Part shown: positions 33,724-45,461 of the stretch, piece after piece | How positions within the stretch are numbered: the first letter of the stretch is position 1 | How the letters are laid out: each line of letters begins with the position of its first letter | From: Notamacropus eugenii | Lineage: Eukaryota; Chordata; Mammalia; Diprotodontia; Macropodidae | Assembly: GCF_028372415.1 (NCBI RefSeq) | Contig: NC_092875.1 | Coordinates: forward strand, 32,816,817-32,880,816 | Reading direction: 5' to 3' | DNA length: 64,000 nucleotides | Translations under genes and position numbers: made by a program | The notes under the pieces: model-generated | Told to the model about the DNA's origin: nothing | Seen by the model: the letters and a program-made list of their open reading frames with translations, nothing else | Databases searched by the model: none

Positions 33724-34604
33724 TTTTTTTTCAGTTTTCAACATTCACTTTTATAAGATTTTGAATTCCAAGTTGGTTTTTTTCTTCCCTTCACCCCCTT
33801 TCCCCCAGATAGCAAACAATCTGGTATAGGTTATACATGTACAATCATGCTAAACGTATTTCTGCATTCGTCATATTGTAAAAGAAGAAATCAGAACAAA
33901 AAGAAAAAAACACGAGAAAGAAAAAACAAAAACAATTGAAAATAGTATTATTGAAGAGAGAGATGGGAGAGCTGGTTCAAAAGGTGAATGAATTCACTTA
34001 GATCTCTGTAGCCATTGGGGACTTTATTAACACAAAAGCAGCGGGCCTGAGATTTAGTAAGGAGCTAAACAAAGGCGATGATATAAGAAAAGAGTCAAAC
34101 TTATATAGGATGATTTCAGGGTTTCCTTGTTGGGGTGGGAGATCTAGGGTAAGTCTTGCAAGATAAAGGCACTGGGTGAGTGCTATAAATGACACAAGAC
34201 AAGGAAATGCCATTCCCCAGGATGAGGGGTGGGGACAAGGAGTAATGTGGTCCAGGATAAGGGGAAGTTGTGTGGTAAGGGGAGACTTTAGGGCACCACG
34301 GTCTTCACAAAGTCAATCAATATTATTTTAACTCTTGGGACACTGTCTCTATCCAAATCAGTCCGCTTCGATCTGCATTCAGACTCCATGGTTCTTTCTC
34401 TGGATGCAGATAATAACCTCATGAGTCTCATATTCCTGAGGAGAGCCAAGTCTATCAAAGCTGGTCATCGCACAAGGTTGCTGTTACTGCGTACAATGAA
34501 TGTAATAGAATGTTATTGTGCTATAAGGAATGATGAGCAGGATGGCTTCAGAAAACCCTGAAAAGACTTGCTGAGTGAAGTGAGCAGAACCAGGAGAACA
34601 CTGG
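33724..34604 (-). mobile_element. L1 insertion with 5' inversion, split by an LTR
   Basis: A T-rich head at 33721 starts a reverse L1 3' end running to about 34492 ('ttgctgttactgcgtac'). From 34493 the L1 text is in sense orientation ('atgttattgtgctataagga', 'gagcagaaccaggagaacac'). The two pieces are adjacent in the L1 sequence. Flanks acatagctctt (33713-33723) and acatagttctt (34605-34615) form an 11 bp duplication with one mismatch. This is the signature of twin priming. Confidence 0.85.
33952..34320 (-). mobile_element. Solo LTR nested in L1
   Basis: A perfect 6 bp duplication TATTAT (33946-33951, 34321-34326) flanks 369 bases. Read on the minus strand it has a TATATAAG box and an AATAAA signal followed by about 75 bases of R/U5-like sequence. 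The outer base of one end is off the TG...CA rule. A 6 bp duplication suggests class II, but the family is unassigned. Confidence 0.75.
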
Positions 34605-34619
34605 ACATAGTTCTTGGAG

Positions 34620-34935
34620 TCCTGTCTCCCCCATAAGTTAATTTTTTACCTTTCTTTGTAGTCCCCAGACTTTAGCATAGGTATTTAGGCATTTAATAAG
34701 GCATTTAATAAGTCTTTCTTTAGCATAGTACCTAGCACATAGCAGGCATTTAATAAGTGCTTCCTTAGCACAGCACCTAGCACATAGTAGGCATTTAATA
34801 AATCTTTCTTTAGCACAGCACCTAGCACATAGCAGGCACTTAATAAGTGTTTCCTTAGCACAGCACCTAGCACATAGTAGGCATTTAATAAATGCTTCTT
34901 TAGCACAGTACCTAGCACATAGTAGGCACTTAAAT
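34620..34935 (+). repeat. 45 bp minisatellite grown from an L2 tail
   Basis: L2 3' text (34616-34680) runs into five units starting at 34721, 34766, 34811, 34856 and 34901, exactly 45 bases apart, each 'tagcacagcacctagcacat' plus a 'ggcatttaataa' half. Units alternate between two subtypes (agcagg/agtagg), so the array looks like a 90 bp dimer repeat. The period is a multiple of three, which leaves open frames that mimic a repetitive protein. Confidence 0.92.
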
Positions 34936-36400
34936 CCTCTTTGACCCACTAACTGCAATGGTTGATCATTGCATTGATCAGAGTTTGTGAAGCATTGATT
35001 AATGGGCATTTAGAAATGGAAGTTATGGCTCTGCCAAGAATAAATCATGCCATGCTAACTTCATTTGCTTTTTTCCAGAGGACTTAAGTACTGTGAAATC
35101 AAGAATATGCCATTCAATAAGTGTCTGGTTCACTCGTCTATGGCTGTTCTTCTGGTATGTCTAAAGGTATGCTGGACTCTTAGAATTTTGCAACTGCCCA
35201 TACTATCCTTCCTCAAGGCAATGCAAAGGAATTTGCATGCTAGAGAAAAGCTTTGACCTTTCCCCCTTTATTGGAATTTTTATATGGTGGAAGTTCTTCC
35301 CTATAGAATCTGAGGGAGTAGTCAGTGCATAGTAGTCATGGGGCTCTGGTGCTTACTTGAGAGAGCAGCCAAAGACTATCTGTCATTTTGGTACCGGCCA
35401 GGCGATTTTGAGGCAGAATTCTTTCTGAATATTTTGTGAAATCTTCTTACAATGGTTTTCCTCCAATTAAGCATTTTTTTTCTTCTCCTTCCCCCTTCCC
35501 TCTGCCTCACTGGAGAAGAAAAAATGAAAGGATTTTATAAACAAATATGCATTATCAAGTAAAACAGATTCCCATAACAGTTAAAATAAGGTAATCAATC
35601 TTGATCATTTCATTCCCATATCATAAAAATAATATTAGTTAGCCTTTAATTAATGCTTCACGGTTTGCACTGTACAAACATTACTCATCTGATCTTCCCA
35701 ATAACCCTAGGAGATAGGTTCTATTATTATCCTCATTTCAATGAGGAGGAAACAGACAAAGATTCAGTAACTTGCCCGGGATCACACAGCCAGTGTCTAA
35801 GGTCAAATTTGAGTTCTGGTCTTCTTGACTCCAGGTCCAGAGCTCTATCTACCATTTCAAGAATAAAACACTCCCTGCCCTCAAGGAGGAGAGACAATAA
35901 GCACACATATAATCAATCAATCAACAAGCACTTAATAAACACTTACTGTGTGCCAAGCACATAGTAGGTACTTAATAAATGCTTTTTTTAAACCTGACCT
36001 GCAACCTCAGTGTTGTTCGTGACTCTTCATTCTCTTTCCCCATATAATCAGATGCCAGACATTACTATTTCCCCCTTTTCTTCCCCCAAACCTGGGAAAC
36101 AGGAAGAAGGGTAGTGTCTTCAGTAGAAATAGGGAAGTTCAGAGGAGGCTTGGGTTGGAAGTGTGGAGGATAATAAATTATGTTTTGAACACATTGAGGT
36201 TACAACGATTATAGGACATTCGGTTTGAAATGTTTAATAAGCATTTGGTGATGTGGGTAGAGTCAGAAACAGCACGAGAAAATCCCAGGAGGGAGAGAAG
36301 GTCCAGAAGGTAGTCAACAGTAACTGTAGAGGTTAAGTATGATGAGGATGGGTAGATGAATGAATGAATGAAATGAAACAAAGTTTCAAAGGCATTTATT
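34936..36400. repeat. Unassigned sequence with CORE SINE and L2-like tails
   Basis: 35640-35865 is a reverse CORE SINE ('tctattattatcctcattt', 'gatcacacagccag'). 35895-35985 is 'aacaagcacttaataaacacttactgtgtgcc'. 35040-35640 and 36000-36400 have no gene that I can see. Confidence 0.5.
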
Positions 36401-36406
36401 AAGTGC

Positions 36407-37024
36407 TGTTGACCTGAAAACTTGGTTAAAGAAAAAGGCAACAGGCTAATGCATACATTTTATGATTTAATTAATTAATCAATTCCCTATTAAAGACAAC
36501 GGTAACATAATGCATTATGGAGCCAGAAATGTTCTGGCTACCCAGTGCAGAAATCTTCTGGCTTACATACATTTTGCTGTGAGAAAGGAACTCTCCTAAT
36601 TGAGCAAATCATAAATTTAGAAAGACAAGACAATTAACAAAGTAATGTTGGTCAGGCCTTGGGATTCCAGCTGGGTAAACACATGTCTCGGTGATAAAGA
36701 AGAAAATCCCACCACTAGTAAGTGGCCGGCTTCCTGCCCTACCAGATAACTGACATAGGAAAAGGTAAACAAAGTTCAATAGAAATTACGACCTAAGATG
36801 TCTGTGTTTTCTTTACCATTAACATGCCATAACATAGTATATGTCTGCAAATATTAAGATATGGAAAATGTATCATTATTCAAGATAGTGTCTTAGGTTA
36901 AAGGTCTCTTAAGGAATGTTAAGTCAGCCTTGGCTGGCTTTGTTGACGTAGGAAGAGGCACCCTCTGAGTTTGCTTCAGAGAGAACAAAGAGATTATTCT
37001 AAAATTTTATATTAAACATTATCA
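36407..37024 (-). mobile_element. Solo LTR, family C
   Basis: Minus strand TGATAATG...GGTCAACA, 618 bases, with a 4 bp duplication gtgc (36403-36406, 37025-37028). It interrupts an ancient repeat whose two halves ('ggcatttattaagtgc' and 'ttactatgtgccaaacactg') join perfectly across it. Two more copies lie at 47832 and 48294. No internal retroviral region is seen in the window, so the class is inferred only from the 4 bp duplication. Confidence 0.85.
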
Positions 37025-37064
37025 GTGCTTACTATGTGCCAAACACTGTGCTAAATACTGGTCA

Positions 37065-37205
37065 CAAGGGACAGCTAGGTGGTGCAGTCGATAGAGCATC
37101 AGCCCTGGAGTCAAGGGAACATGAGTTCAAATCCAGCCTCAGACAATTACTAGCTGCAAAACCCTGGGAAAGTCACTTAAATCTGATTGTCTTCTAAATA
37201 AATAA
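37065..37205 (+). repeat. tRNA-derived SINE
   Basis: 'gggacagctaggtggtgcag', 'gagttcaaatccagcctcag', then 'aaataaataatta'. Confidence 0.78.
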
Positions 37206-37289
37206 TTAGATGGGGAGGACAAATTCCCAAGCAAAAATAGTCCCTGTCCTCAAGAAGCTTATATTATAAAAATTGGGAACAGCCCATAA

Positions 37290-38560
37290 GAAGTGGTAGC
37301 TATGGGCTTTGGTTTGGAAATCACAAGTATGCTGAGTGGAGTCATAAGGGAGTTGATTGGCATATCCTTTCAGAAGCAATGACCACAGAGTTTATTTGAG
37401 GAAGGATTAGGAATTAGAAGGGGTTAAAGGAGAGAGAGGATATGCTTGAAGAGTATTGGTAAGGAGCTGGCTGTGGCCTAAATCTAGGATCCATGAGGAT
37501 AGTTGAGTATAGGTCATTAGATTTAGACATTAAGGGATCATTGGTAACCCCGGAAAGAATATCTTTAACTGAGTGTGGCAAGCCAGTTTGCAAGTGGGAG
37601 GAAAGGAAATGCAGCCAATGAGTACAGAAGTCTCCACCAAGGAGTGTGGCTGTGAGGGACAGATATATAGAATGGCCGCTTGAAGGGAGGGCAGAGTTTT
37701 TTTAAAGGGTGATGGAGACACAGGTGAAAGGAAGCAAAGTAGGGAGAGATTAAAGATGAGGGAGAAGAATGATGGATGTAGTCATAATAAGGTGTTCTTT
37801 CCCTTGGGTCAGAATGAATTGAGAAGCAAGGACCAACAGTGGTAACTTAAAGAAAACGATATGACTTGTGGGGGTGACTGCCCAGACAGAGCTGGATGAG
37901 GAAGTAGCTACACAAGGCAGTTGGTGGATTCGAGATGAAATGGATCCTCACCCCTGCCCCACCCCACGTTGGCACCCTGAGAAAAAGTCCTATTCACTCT
38001 AGCCTTGTTATTGCTCTGAATTGATGGGATAAAATTCCAGAGTTTACAGGAGGAGAGAGGATTAAGGTCACAAGTAGGAGTGTTGATCTCCTCTTCTTCA
38101 AAGATGAGCAAAGGAGGTAAGAATGAGAGGTGAAGTTAAGGGGGTTAGAAGTATAGACTAGAGGAGAATCAATCAGTTATTCAATAAGCATTATTAGGCA
38201 TCTACTGTGTGCCAGTCATTGTGTAAAGTGTTGAGAATTCAAAGACAAAAGTAAAACCAAGCACAGTCTGGTCCTGCCCACTCACACCAAGCTTTCTTAG
38301 ACCTTCTCTTCCCAAGAGTCATGGGTCTGGGGCATCTGAGTATCCCTGGCTGCCAGATGCTACTTGCCTCCCTTCAATGAGTAAGGTTCACCAACTACAA
38401 TCCCTTTAGTAAGATGGAAAACTATGAGGCAGGATTCAGCATCTGACTTGTCACCAATCCCTAAGGATTCTTGGGGATTATCATCTGCTCTGTTGATATG
38501 CCCACTAGACTCCCAGCCAATGAGCCCTAAGGACTTCTTGGCTATACATCCGCTCTGCAG
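37290..38560. other. Unassigned, probably ancient repeat
   Basis: The G/A-rich text in 37290-38150 has the look of a very old LINE fragment but I cannot name it. 38170-38245 is the 'ttattaggcatctactgtgtgcc' repeat. No open frame of interest. Confidence 0.4.
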
Positions 38561-39190
38561 GTGAACCCTCCTCTATGTGTTCTCTCCTCCAATTAGCATG
38601 CAAGTTCCCTGAGAGCAAATACTGCCTTGATTTTCTATTTGTAACTACAGTGCTTTGCACAAAGTATGCACTTACTGAATGCTTTTCTGACCTATTCCCT
38701 GACTTCACTGAATTTACATTCTTTTGGGGGGAGATAATGTCTGTGCTTAAACCTACCACACTCTGAAGCTGAGAGGACAATGGGCCCCTGCCTAAGGGCT
38801 CTTCTGGACACTCCTGGCTTTAGAGTGGTTATCAGTACTAACTGTTGCTGCTTCCCTCCCAGCCTGATATCTTTCTTTTTCTTGGTCTCATTAAAGAGGT
38901 CATGCCCTGGCTACTTCTTAAACAGGCCTGTTCAATGACTGGGCTACCTCATCTTAAGTAAGTACCTGCAAAGACCTTGGCCTAAAGGGTCCAAGGTCTC
39001 CCAGTGCATCCTGGGCCATCTCCAGTCATCCTGATGAATGTCTGGTCACTGGATTCAGATCGTTTTGGAGGAGAAGTAAGGCTGGTGCCCTGCACAGCCC
39101 TCCCTCACTCAAAACAAAGTCAAACGCGTGTCATGTCATCATTTCTCTGATGGCATGGTCTTCTTCCCAATGAAGAACACAATATCAAGA
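38560..39190 (+). repeat. L2 3' end and RTE-tail SINE
   Basis: 38575-38745 resembles an L2 terminus ('gcatgcaagttccctgagag', 'acagtgctttgcacaaagta'). 38975-39190 is a sense RTE-tail SINE ('catctccagtcatcctgatg', 'ccaatgaagaacac'). Confidence 0.68.
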
Positions 39191-39239
39191 TGCATACTTA
39201 CAGAATAATTACAAAATAAAATGTTCTTGGCCCATCATC

Positions 39240-39905
39240 ATAGGCTCATAGATTAAGAACTGGAAGAAACTAGGAGTTCTTTTAATCCAATTTCTTTTTA
39301 TCAATGAGGAAATTGAGACCCAAGGGTTAAGTGACTTGGCCAGGGTCACATATCAAGTAAGTGTTAGTTAATGTAGGTAGTTAAATACTAGGTGAAGACA
39401 AGGGAAGTTACCACCATGGATGGCCTCTATATTCTCAGCAAAGTAAGAAAAGAAGATCCCGTGCCAAGAATGAGGGAGGGAAGAGATAGTGGAACAGACT
39501 TGTGGATAGAAGACAAGATTTGGCACTGAGATTGTGCACGGTAAGATAGAATCAAAGAAGGAAGAATAAAAGAGCTGTTGTTCATCAGTAGATTAAATAA
39601 GCTCATGGGATCCTTGATTTAGAGCTAGAAGGGACCTTAGAGACATGTCTTCTTTTCACAGACATGAGAACAGGACACAGAGAGTTTAAGTACTTTGCTG
39701 AGAATCTCCAAACTAGTAAGTTCCTAAACTCACTTACATTAATTTTAATTTTTAATATCCATTTTATATATTATAATAATTTTATATAATAGATAAAACA
39801 CAATAATTGTATATACACTAATTAGAATTATGATGTAAATTATAACAATATAATAATTATAATAGAAATTACAATAAATATAATGATAATACAATAATTG
39901 ATTTG
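39240..39905. repeat. MIR-type fragments and an AT-rich block
   Basis: Two 'agaactggaagaaactagga'/'agagctagaagggaccttag' pieces with 'ggtcacatatc...agtaagt' lie at 39240-39370 and 39615-39735. 39735-39905 is an AT-rich, TATA/ATAAT low-complexity run. Confidence 0.6.
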
Positions 39906-39917
39906 ATATTTCCTTAT

Positions 39918-41876
39918 GGTTGGTTGTTGTCCTCCATTCTCAAAGAGGACCAAAATGACATTACCATGATAAAGTGAAATTTCAGTGTGTCCAACTATGA
40001 CTGATCAGACCAATACAAGTTCAGAATACTCTACCACAGATTGGACACAGATAGTCTGTGTGAATATGTGGGGTGGATATCTCAGATTTGCACATCCTGT
40101 GTTTACTTTGTGCTGTCTCAATTCTGCTTTGCTCAAAGACCACAGTACCCTTTCTGATGTGAGCATGCCATGCTGAGTGGTTCTGTGCCAGTGTGTCCCA
40201 TGTTGCACAGTGAAATCCAAAGTTCTTGAGAGAGACCTTAAAAGTATCCTTGTATCACTTCTGTCCACCATGTGATCGCCTGCCCCACTCAAGTTCTCCA
40301 TAAAGTAATCTTTTTAGCAAGTGTGCATTTTACATTCAAACAGCATGGCCTGACCATCTGAATTGTGCTCTCTGAAGCATAGTTTAAATACCTGGCACTT
40401 CAGCTGGAGCAAGGACTTCAACATCTAGTACTTTATCCTGCCAGGTGATCCTCAGAATCTTCCTAAGACAGTTCAAATGGAAGCAATTCAGTTTCCTGGG
40501 ATGGCGCTGGTAGACTGTTCATGTTTCACAGGCATACAACAATGAGGTGAGCTCAATGGCTCTTTAGACCTTCAGTTTGGTAGTCAGTCTAATACCTCTT
40601 CTCTCCCAAACTTTTCTTCAGAGCCTCCCAGACACCGAGCTAGCTCTAGCAATGTATGCATCAACCTCATTGTCAATGTGTACATCCCTGGAAAGTACAC
40701 TACCAAGGTAAGTGAACTTATCCACAGCATTCAAACTTCTCCATTTGTTGTAACCGATGGTTCCATGTATGGTGTGGTGGTGGCTGATGGAGCACCTGTG
40801 CTTTCTTCGTGTTAATTATTGGGCCAAAATTGGTGCTATTTCACTATTATGCCTCCAAGTCCTGTGGCGACAGGCAAGTGATGAAGTAGCAGGTGCGGAT
40901 ACACTGAGAGTTATAGTCACAACCCCGCACACAGGCAACCCAGGTCATAGGGTCGTTTCTCACTGGAAGCTACAGTGGGACTTGGCAGTCCCCTGGGTGC
41001 CTGAGCTGTCTTTTAAGGATTGCACTGCTCACCTTCTGGTTCGAGGAAGGGGTCTAGAAAAGATGCCCTAAACACTGTCTGCTTACCCAACCCTGGCCTG
41101 ATTACCGCAGAAGGCAAGGAATCCCACTATGAGGTCAAAATACCAAAAAATGTACAAAATGTATGAAAACATCTGCAAAGATGATTCCACTCACCATTGG
41201 CACACAGAATGTCCACACACTAATAAACCACACAAAATCCAGTAGACATGAAAGAAGAACTGCTCTTGTTGCAAGAGAACTTAACAGGTAACATATCCAA
41301 ATAGCAGCCCTGAGTGAAACAAGGTTGGCAAATGAAGGCCAGCTTACTGAAGCTGGAGCTGGATACACCTTTTCCTGGAGTGGGCACAGTGAAGGGGAGT
41401 GCCATAAAGCTGGTGTGGGTTTTGCAATCAAAAATAATCTAATCAGCAAGCAGGTATGCCTGCCAAAAGGAGTGAATGACAGGCTCATGACAATGCGATT
41501 GGCATTCTCAGGAAAATGCCATGCCACCATCATCAGTGCCTATGCTCCCACCATGACAAACCTTGAAGAAGTCAAAGAAAAATTTTATGAAGACCTAGAG
41601 ACCCTTATCATCAGTATGCCAAAAGAGGACAAGTTTATAATTCTGGGCCACTTTAATGCCAGAGTAGGCTCAGACTACCAGACTTGGCAGGGAGTCCTAG
41701 GGAGGAATGAAGCTGGAAACAGCAACAGCAATGGTCATTTACTGCTGAAAACTTGTGCATCACATGACCTTCTTATCACCAACATTGTCTTCCGTTTACC
41801 TAAATGCAATAAAACTTCATGGATGCACCCTCACAGCAAACATTGGCATCTAATACACTATGTAATTGTAAGGAGA
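39918..41876 (-). mobile_element. RTE-clade LINE inserted with 5' inversion
   Basis: A perfect 12 bp duplication atatttccttat (39906-39917 and 41877-41888) bounds one insertion. 39918 to about 40840 is the LINE's 3' third in reverse, with the same text as 19425. From about 40840 to 41876 it is the 5' UTR and the start of the endonuclease domain in sense orientation; the middle of the reverse transcriptase is missing. In minus-strand orientation this is a 3' segment plus an inverted 5' segment, as made by twin priming. Confidence 0.88.
41130..41876 (+). pseudogene. RTE LINE endonuclease domain, broken
   Basis: This frame carries an exonuclease/endonuclease/phosphatase-type fold as in RTE LINEs: IAALSETRLANEGQ with the metal-binding Glu, AGVGFAIKNNL, TIISAYAPTMT, then ILGHFNARVGSD, LLITNIVFRLP and HWHLIHYVIV. 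The usual GDFN motif reads GHFN here, losing an active-site aspartate. The frame ends at the insertion edge (41876), and reverse transcriptase is not attached. It is inactive. Confidence 0.82.
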
Positions 41877-41889
41877 ATATTTCCTTATA

Positions 41890-42960
41890 TTATGATAAGG
41901 AAAGATTAGAAACCAGGTCTCTCTGCTTCCAAGTCCAGTGTTTTCTCTGCTATCTCACAGCCCCTACTCTGTACCCACACAGTTGTGACTTCCTCTCTAA
42001 TTTGATTAAATAGCACATGAGTAAGACCAGAGAAGTAACCCAGAGTTGAGGTTGGGCAAGGTATGAGAGGCAATTGGAAAAGGAAGCAAGTCAGTTATTT
42101 AAGAGCTGGTTGGTGGCTTGAATGACATTTGAGAACCTCTATTTCGGTTTCCCCCAAGCTGAACAACTTTGTCCCCTGACTATACCTTGAACTTCCCTTT
42201 TTGGGCCATGTTCCCTTTTCTCAAAATGTCACCACTCCTCCCCTTCTTTGCCCACTGAATTACTAAAGCCCAACTCAAATGCTACCCCCTAGATCTTTGT
42301 GTCCTGATCCCCACTGGCAGTCTGGTGAAGACTGTGAATCCCCTCCCCTTTTCAGAATCTTGTTTTTAAAAGCATAAAATATATGATTTACAAAGGAAAT
42401 TCATTATATTGAAATATCAATTTCAAAATTGAATTTCAAAAATTTCAAGATTTTTTTAAAGTTTTTAAGTTTTAAGAGCCCTTACCCTATAGAAAGTCAT
42501 CCCTGAGCTCTCTGGTTAATAACTCTCTCTGCTCCCCCAACTTTTCAAAGTATCTATTTTGAACCTCATCAATGTACTTAACATGTAATATTATGATAGT
42601 AGAAAAGGGTAGGACATGGGACAGGTCAATGGGACTCCCATCTTTTTGAACAGCCTCCTACGTACCCACATGGAGGCTGGACAAGCTTAATTCCATGTGT
42701 ACATAATGGAAGGCCCTGTTCTCCATTTTAGGAACTGCCCATTGATAACTGGTTTCCAGTCTGTTAACCAATGTGGCAAAGAAACCCACTTGATTGGCTG
42801 CTGACCTGGAATTGGATATGAATTGAATAGTCAAAGCAAACTTGCCTCCCTCTTTTTCCTGACTGTATTCTAGTGAGGAGACAAGAATTGTTGTAAGCTT
42901 CCAGGTGAGGAGGGGAGGGAGAAGGAAACAGAGAGAGAGAGAGGAGAAGTGGGGTAGAAG
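41890..42960. repeat. L2-like fragments; otherwise unassigned
   Basis: 42165-42350 contains 'aaagcccaactcaaatgcta' and 42485-42600 'gaaagtcatccctgagctct', L2-type coding/3' text. The rest has no named feature. Confidence 0.5.
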
Positions 42961-42967
42961 GAGGAGT

Positions 42968-43085
42968 GTTATGTTATTGTTCAGTCATGTCTGACTCTTC
43001 ATGACCCCATAGAGCATAGCATGCCAGGCCCTTCTATCCTCCACCATCTTTGGAAGTCTGTCCAGGTTCATGTTCATTGAGTGAG
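42968..43085 (-). repeat. RTE-tail SINE fragment
   Basis: 'ttgttcagtcatgtctgactcttcatgacccc' and 'agcatgccaggcccttctat'. Confidence 0.65.
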
Positions 43086-44395
43086 AGCAAGAAAGAGGTG
43101 GAGGAGAAAGAGGAAGATGCGATGGGTGTGTAGGGCTAGTGTCCAGTGCCTACTTTTTCCATTTGAGTTTGCATGGAGCAATAACCATATTTCCCTAATG
43201 CTGATTCCATCCCTATGCTGCCTATTCTCTCTTGACTTCAGTGAAGCAATATTAGAGAAGGAACAGGCTCCATAGACTATACTAGGATCCTGCTGGAAGG
43301 TCAGGCAAGCATACCAGGGCTCTGGGAGCTGAGATCCATAGACCAAATCTGTGGACAGCTAAGTCTACTGACTGTGGACAACTAAGCAATTTACTTAACC
43401 CAGAATTGGATCCAAGACAATCTGAATTAAGACAGATCGACTCTTCCATTGGCCATGCTTGGCAGGATGAATACTTTGCAGCAAAAGATTAAATCTGAGC
43501 CTACTTTCCCCCAGGATTGAAATAGTGTAGAGGAGCATATGCCCTGGACGTTGAGGGAAAATGTTTATGCTTATGCTTTTGCTATACTGTTATTTTCTTA
43601 GTAAATATTTTTGTAAAATATTTGTAAAATAATTTATATTTGTATTTGTATATTTGTTTTTGTAAAATATTTTTTGTAAAAAAGTCAATTGATGGCAATT
43701 GATTAAATGTTACTAGGGCACTGGTTGACAATGGGTAGATGGAATTAGGGTTCAAACCAATGGTAGTGGAGAAGGACCCATAAGCCCTCAGGAGTACCCT
43801 AGAATCCCACATAGAGTAAAGATACAGCCAGTCGTCTGGAAGTCAGATCCCAACTTGTCAATGTGATTGGCAGTTGGGATGAAGACAGTCAAAGCTTATA
43901 AAAGTCTGCATAACAATAACTAAATGTTTATTAATAACTCAAATGCATGTGCTACTTAAAAGTTTGCGAAGTGCTATGTGTTTATATAAATATACATATA
44001 CACACATATATATGTGCATGTGTGTATGTGTGTGTGCGTGTATGTGTGTGTGTATGCCTTCTTTGACTCCAAGAACCCCTGTGAAGTAGGAGTATTATCC
44101 TCATTTTGTAGATGGGAAACCTAAGGCTTGAAAAAGTTTCCAACACACAACACTAAATCTCTCACCTCAGCGCCTTTTCACAGTCCTGGAATTCACTACC
44201 TCTTCATCTTTGCTTCTTAAAATTCCTAGTTTATTTATGACTCCATAAAAGGACTGTTTTTTCTAAATCTCCTGTTCTGATCTCCCCTAGACTAGTGCCC
44301 TTTCTCTCAAGATTACCTTACATATTATGTAAAATTATGAAAACAGAGTTGGAAGCTAGAGGGATTGGTTTTTAATATAATCTTTCATCACTGAT
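43086..44395. other. Unassigned, with low-complexity and TG/TA runs
   Basis: 43600-43690 is a 'tttgtaaaatatt' low-complexity patch. 43985-44055 is a (TA/TG)n microsatellite. No gene recognised. Confidence 0.5.
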
Positions 44396-45250
44396 AGTGT
44401 GGCATGGTGGAAAGCTCTCTGGATTTGAAGTCAGAAGACAGGTTGAAATTCCAATTCTCTTGGTATTGACATTATTTCCCTGGGCCTTGGCTTCCCCCAT
44501 TTGTAACATGAAGAGATTAGACAAGGTGGCAGAGATCTTTGCACAGTTCATGTTCTATTCGCAATCTCCCCACTGGAGAATGGAAGTTCCCTGAGGGCAG
44601 ACACTTCCCCTTTTTCCTTTGTACGTTCAGTGCCTAGCGTGCAGGTGGAAGATTCCTACTGACTGCATGACTGCCTTGCCCAGGGTCACACAGCCTAAGT
44701 GTTTAGGGACCTTTTTCAAATCTGAGCCTTTTTGCCTCCAGCTACTTTGCTCAATCCCTTCTCTACCTCTAACTGCTTCTCTGGGTTTGGTCCCCATTCC
44801 CAACTGAACACCTGAAGGACAAGTAACTTGCATCTTATCTCACCTTCCCAACTCACTAAGTGTCCAATGATAACTAACATTTATATAGGCTTGAGTGGGG
44901 TAACTACTATCTCATCTGAACCAGCTGGCAACCCTGGAAGATTGCTGTTAGCTTCATCCCTACTTTACAGATGAGGAAACTGAGATTTATGCTCATAAAA
45001 CACTTGACAGGACAGCTAAAGGGTGTAATGGATAGAGGGCTGGGCCTGGAGTTAGAAAGATCTGAGTTCAAATCTAGCTTCATATACTTACCAAGGGGCA
45101 AGTCACTGAATCTCTGCCTTGGTTCCCTCAGCTGTAAAATGCAGATAACAACAAACACCTGCCTCCCAGAGTTGTTATGAAGATCAAAAGAGATATTTGT
45201 AAAGTGCTTCGTAAAACTGAAAGCAATATGTAAATGGTAGTTATTATTGT
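44395..45250 (+). repeat. MIR fragments and a tRNA-derived CORE SINE
   Basis: 44395-44550 MIR-like ('ggatttgaagtcagaagaca'). 44885-44990 contains 'cagatgaggaaactgaga'. 45011-45245 is a SINE ('gagttcaaatctagcttcat', 'atttgtaaagtgcttcgt'). Confidence 0.7.
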
Positions 45251-45461
45251 GTTTGGACCAGATTATTATTATTGGACCAGATGACCTCTAAGGTATCTTC
45301 CAACTCTAATCTATGATCCTATGCATCAGGTAACTGATGTAGGTAGCCCTCACTTTCTTCATCTATAAAATAGGGGAACTGGACTCAGAGTTCTCTTCCA
45401 GCTCTCAGTCATCTGATCCCTGTTCTCATACGCTTTGATTGGACTCTCTGCCTTAGAGCAG

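Noticed and set aside
34721..34935. Regularly spaced repeats resembling a CRISPR array (also 50130-50236)
   Set aside because: The whole unit repeats without unique spacers, the source is an L2 tail or simple minisatellite, and the genome is mammalian.
34638..35009. Minus-strand frame with a 15-residue repeated Cys-rich peptide
   Set aside because: It is the 45 bp minisatellite made from L2 tail sequence.
40757..41071. 104-codon frame as an independent gene
   Set aside because: It spans the inversion junction of the RTE insertion and its 5' UTR.
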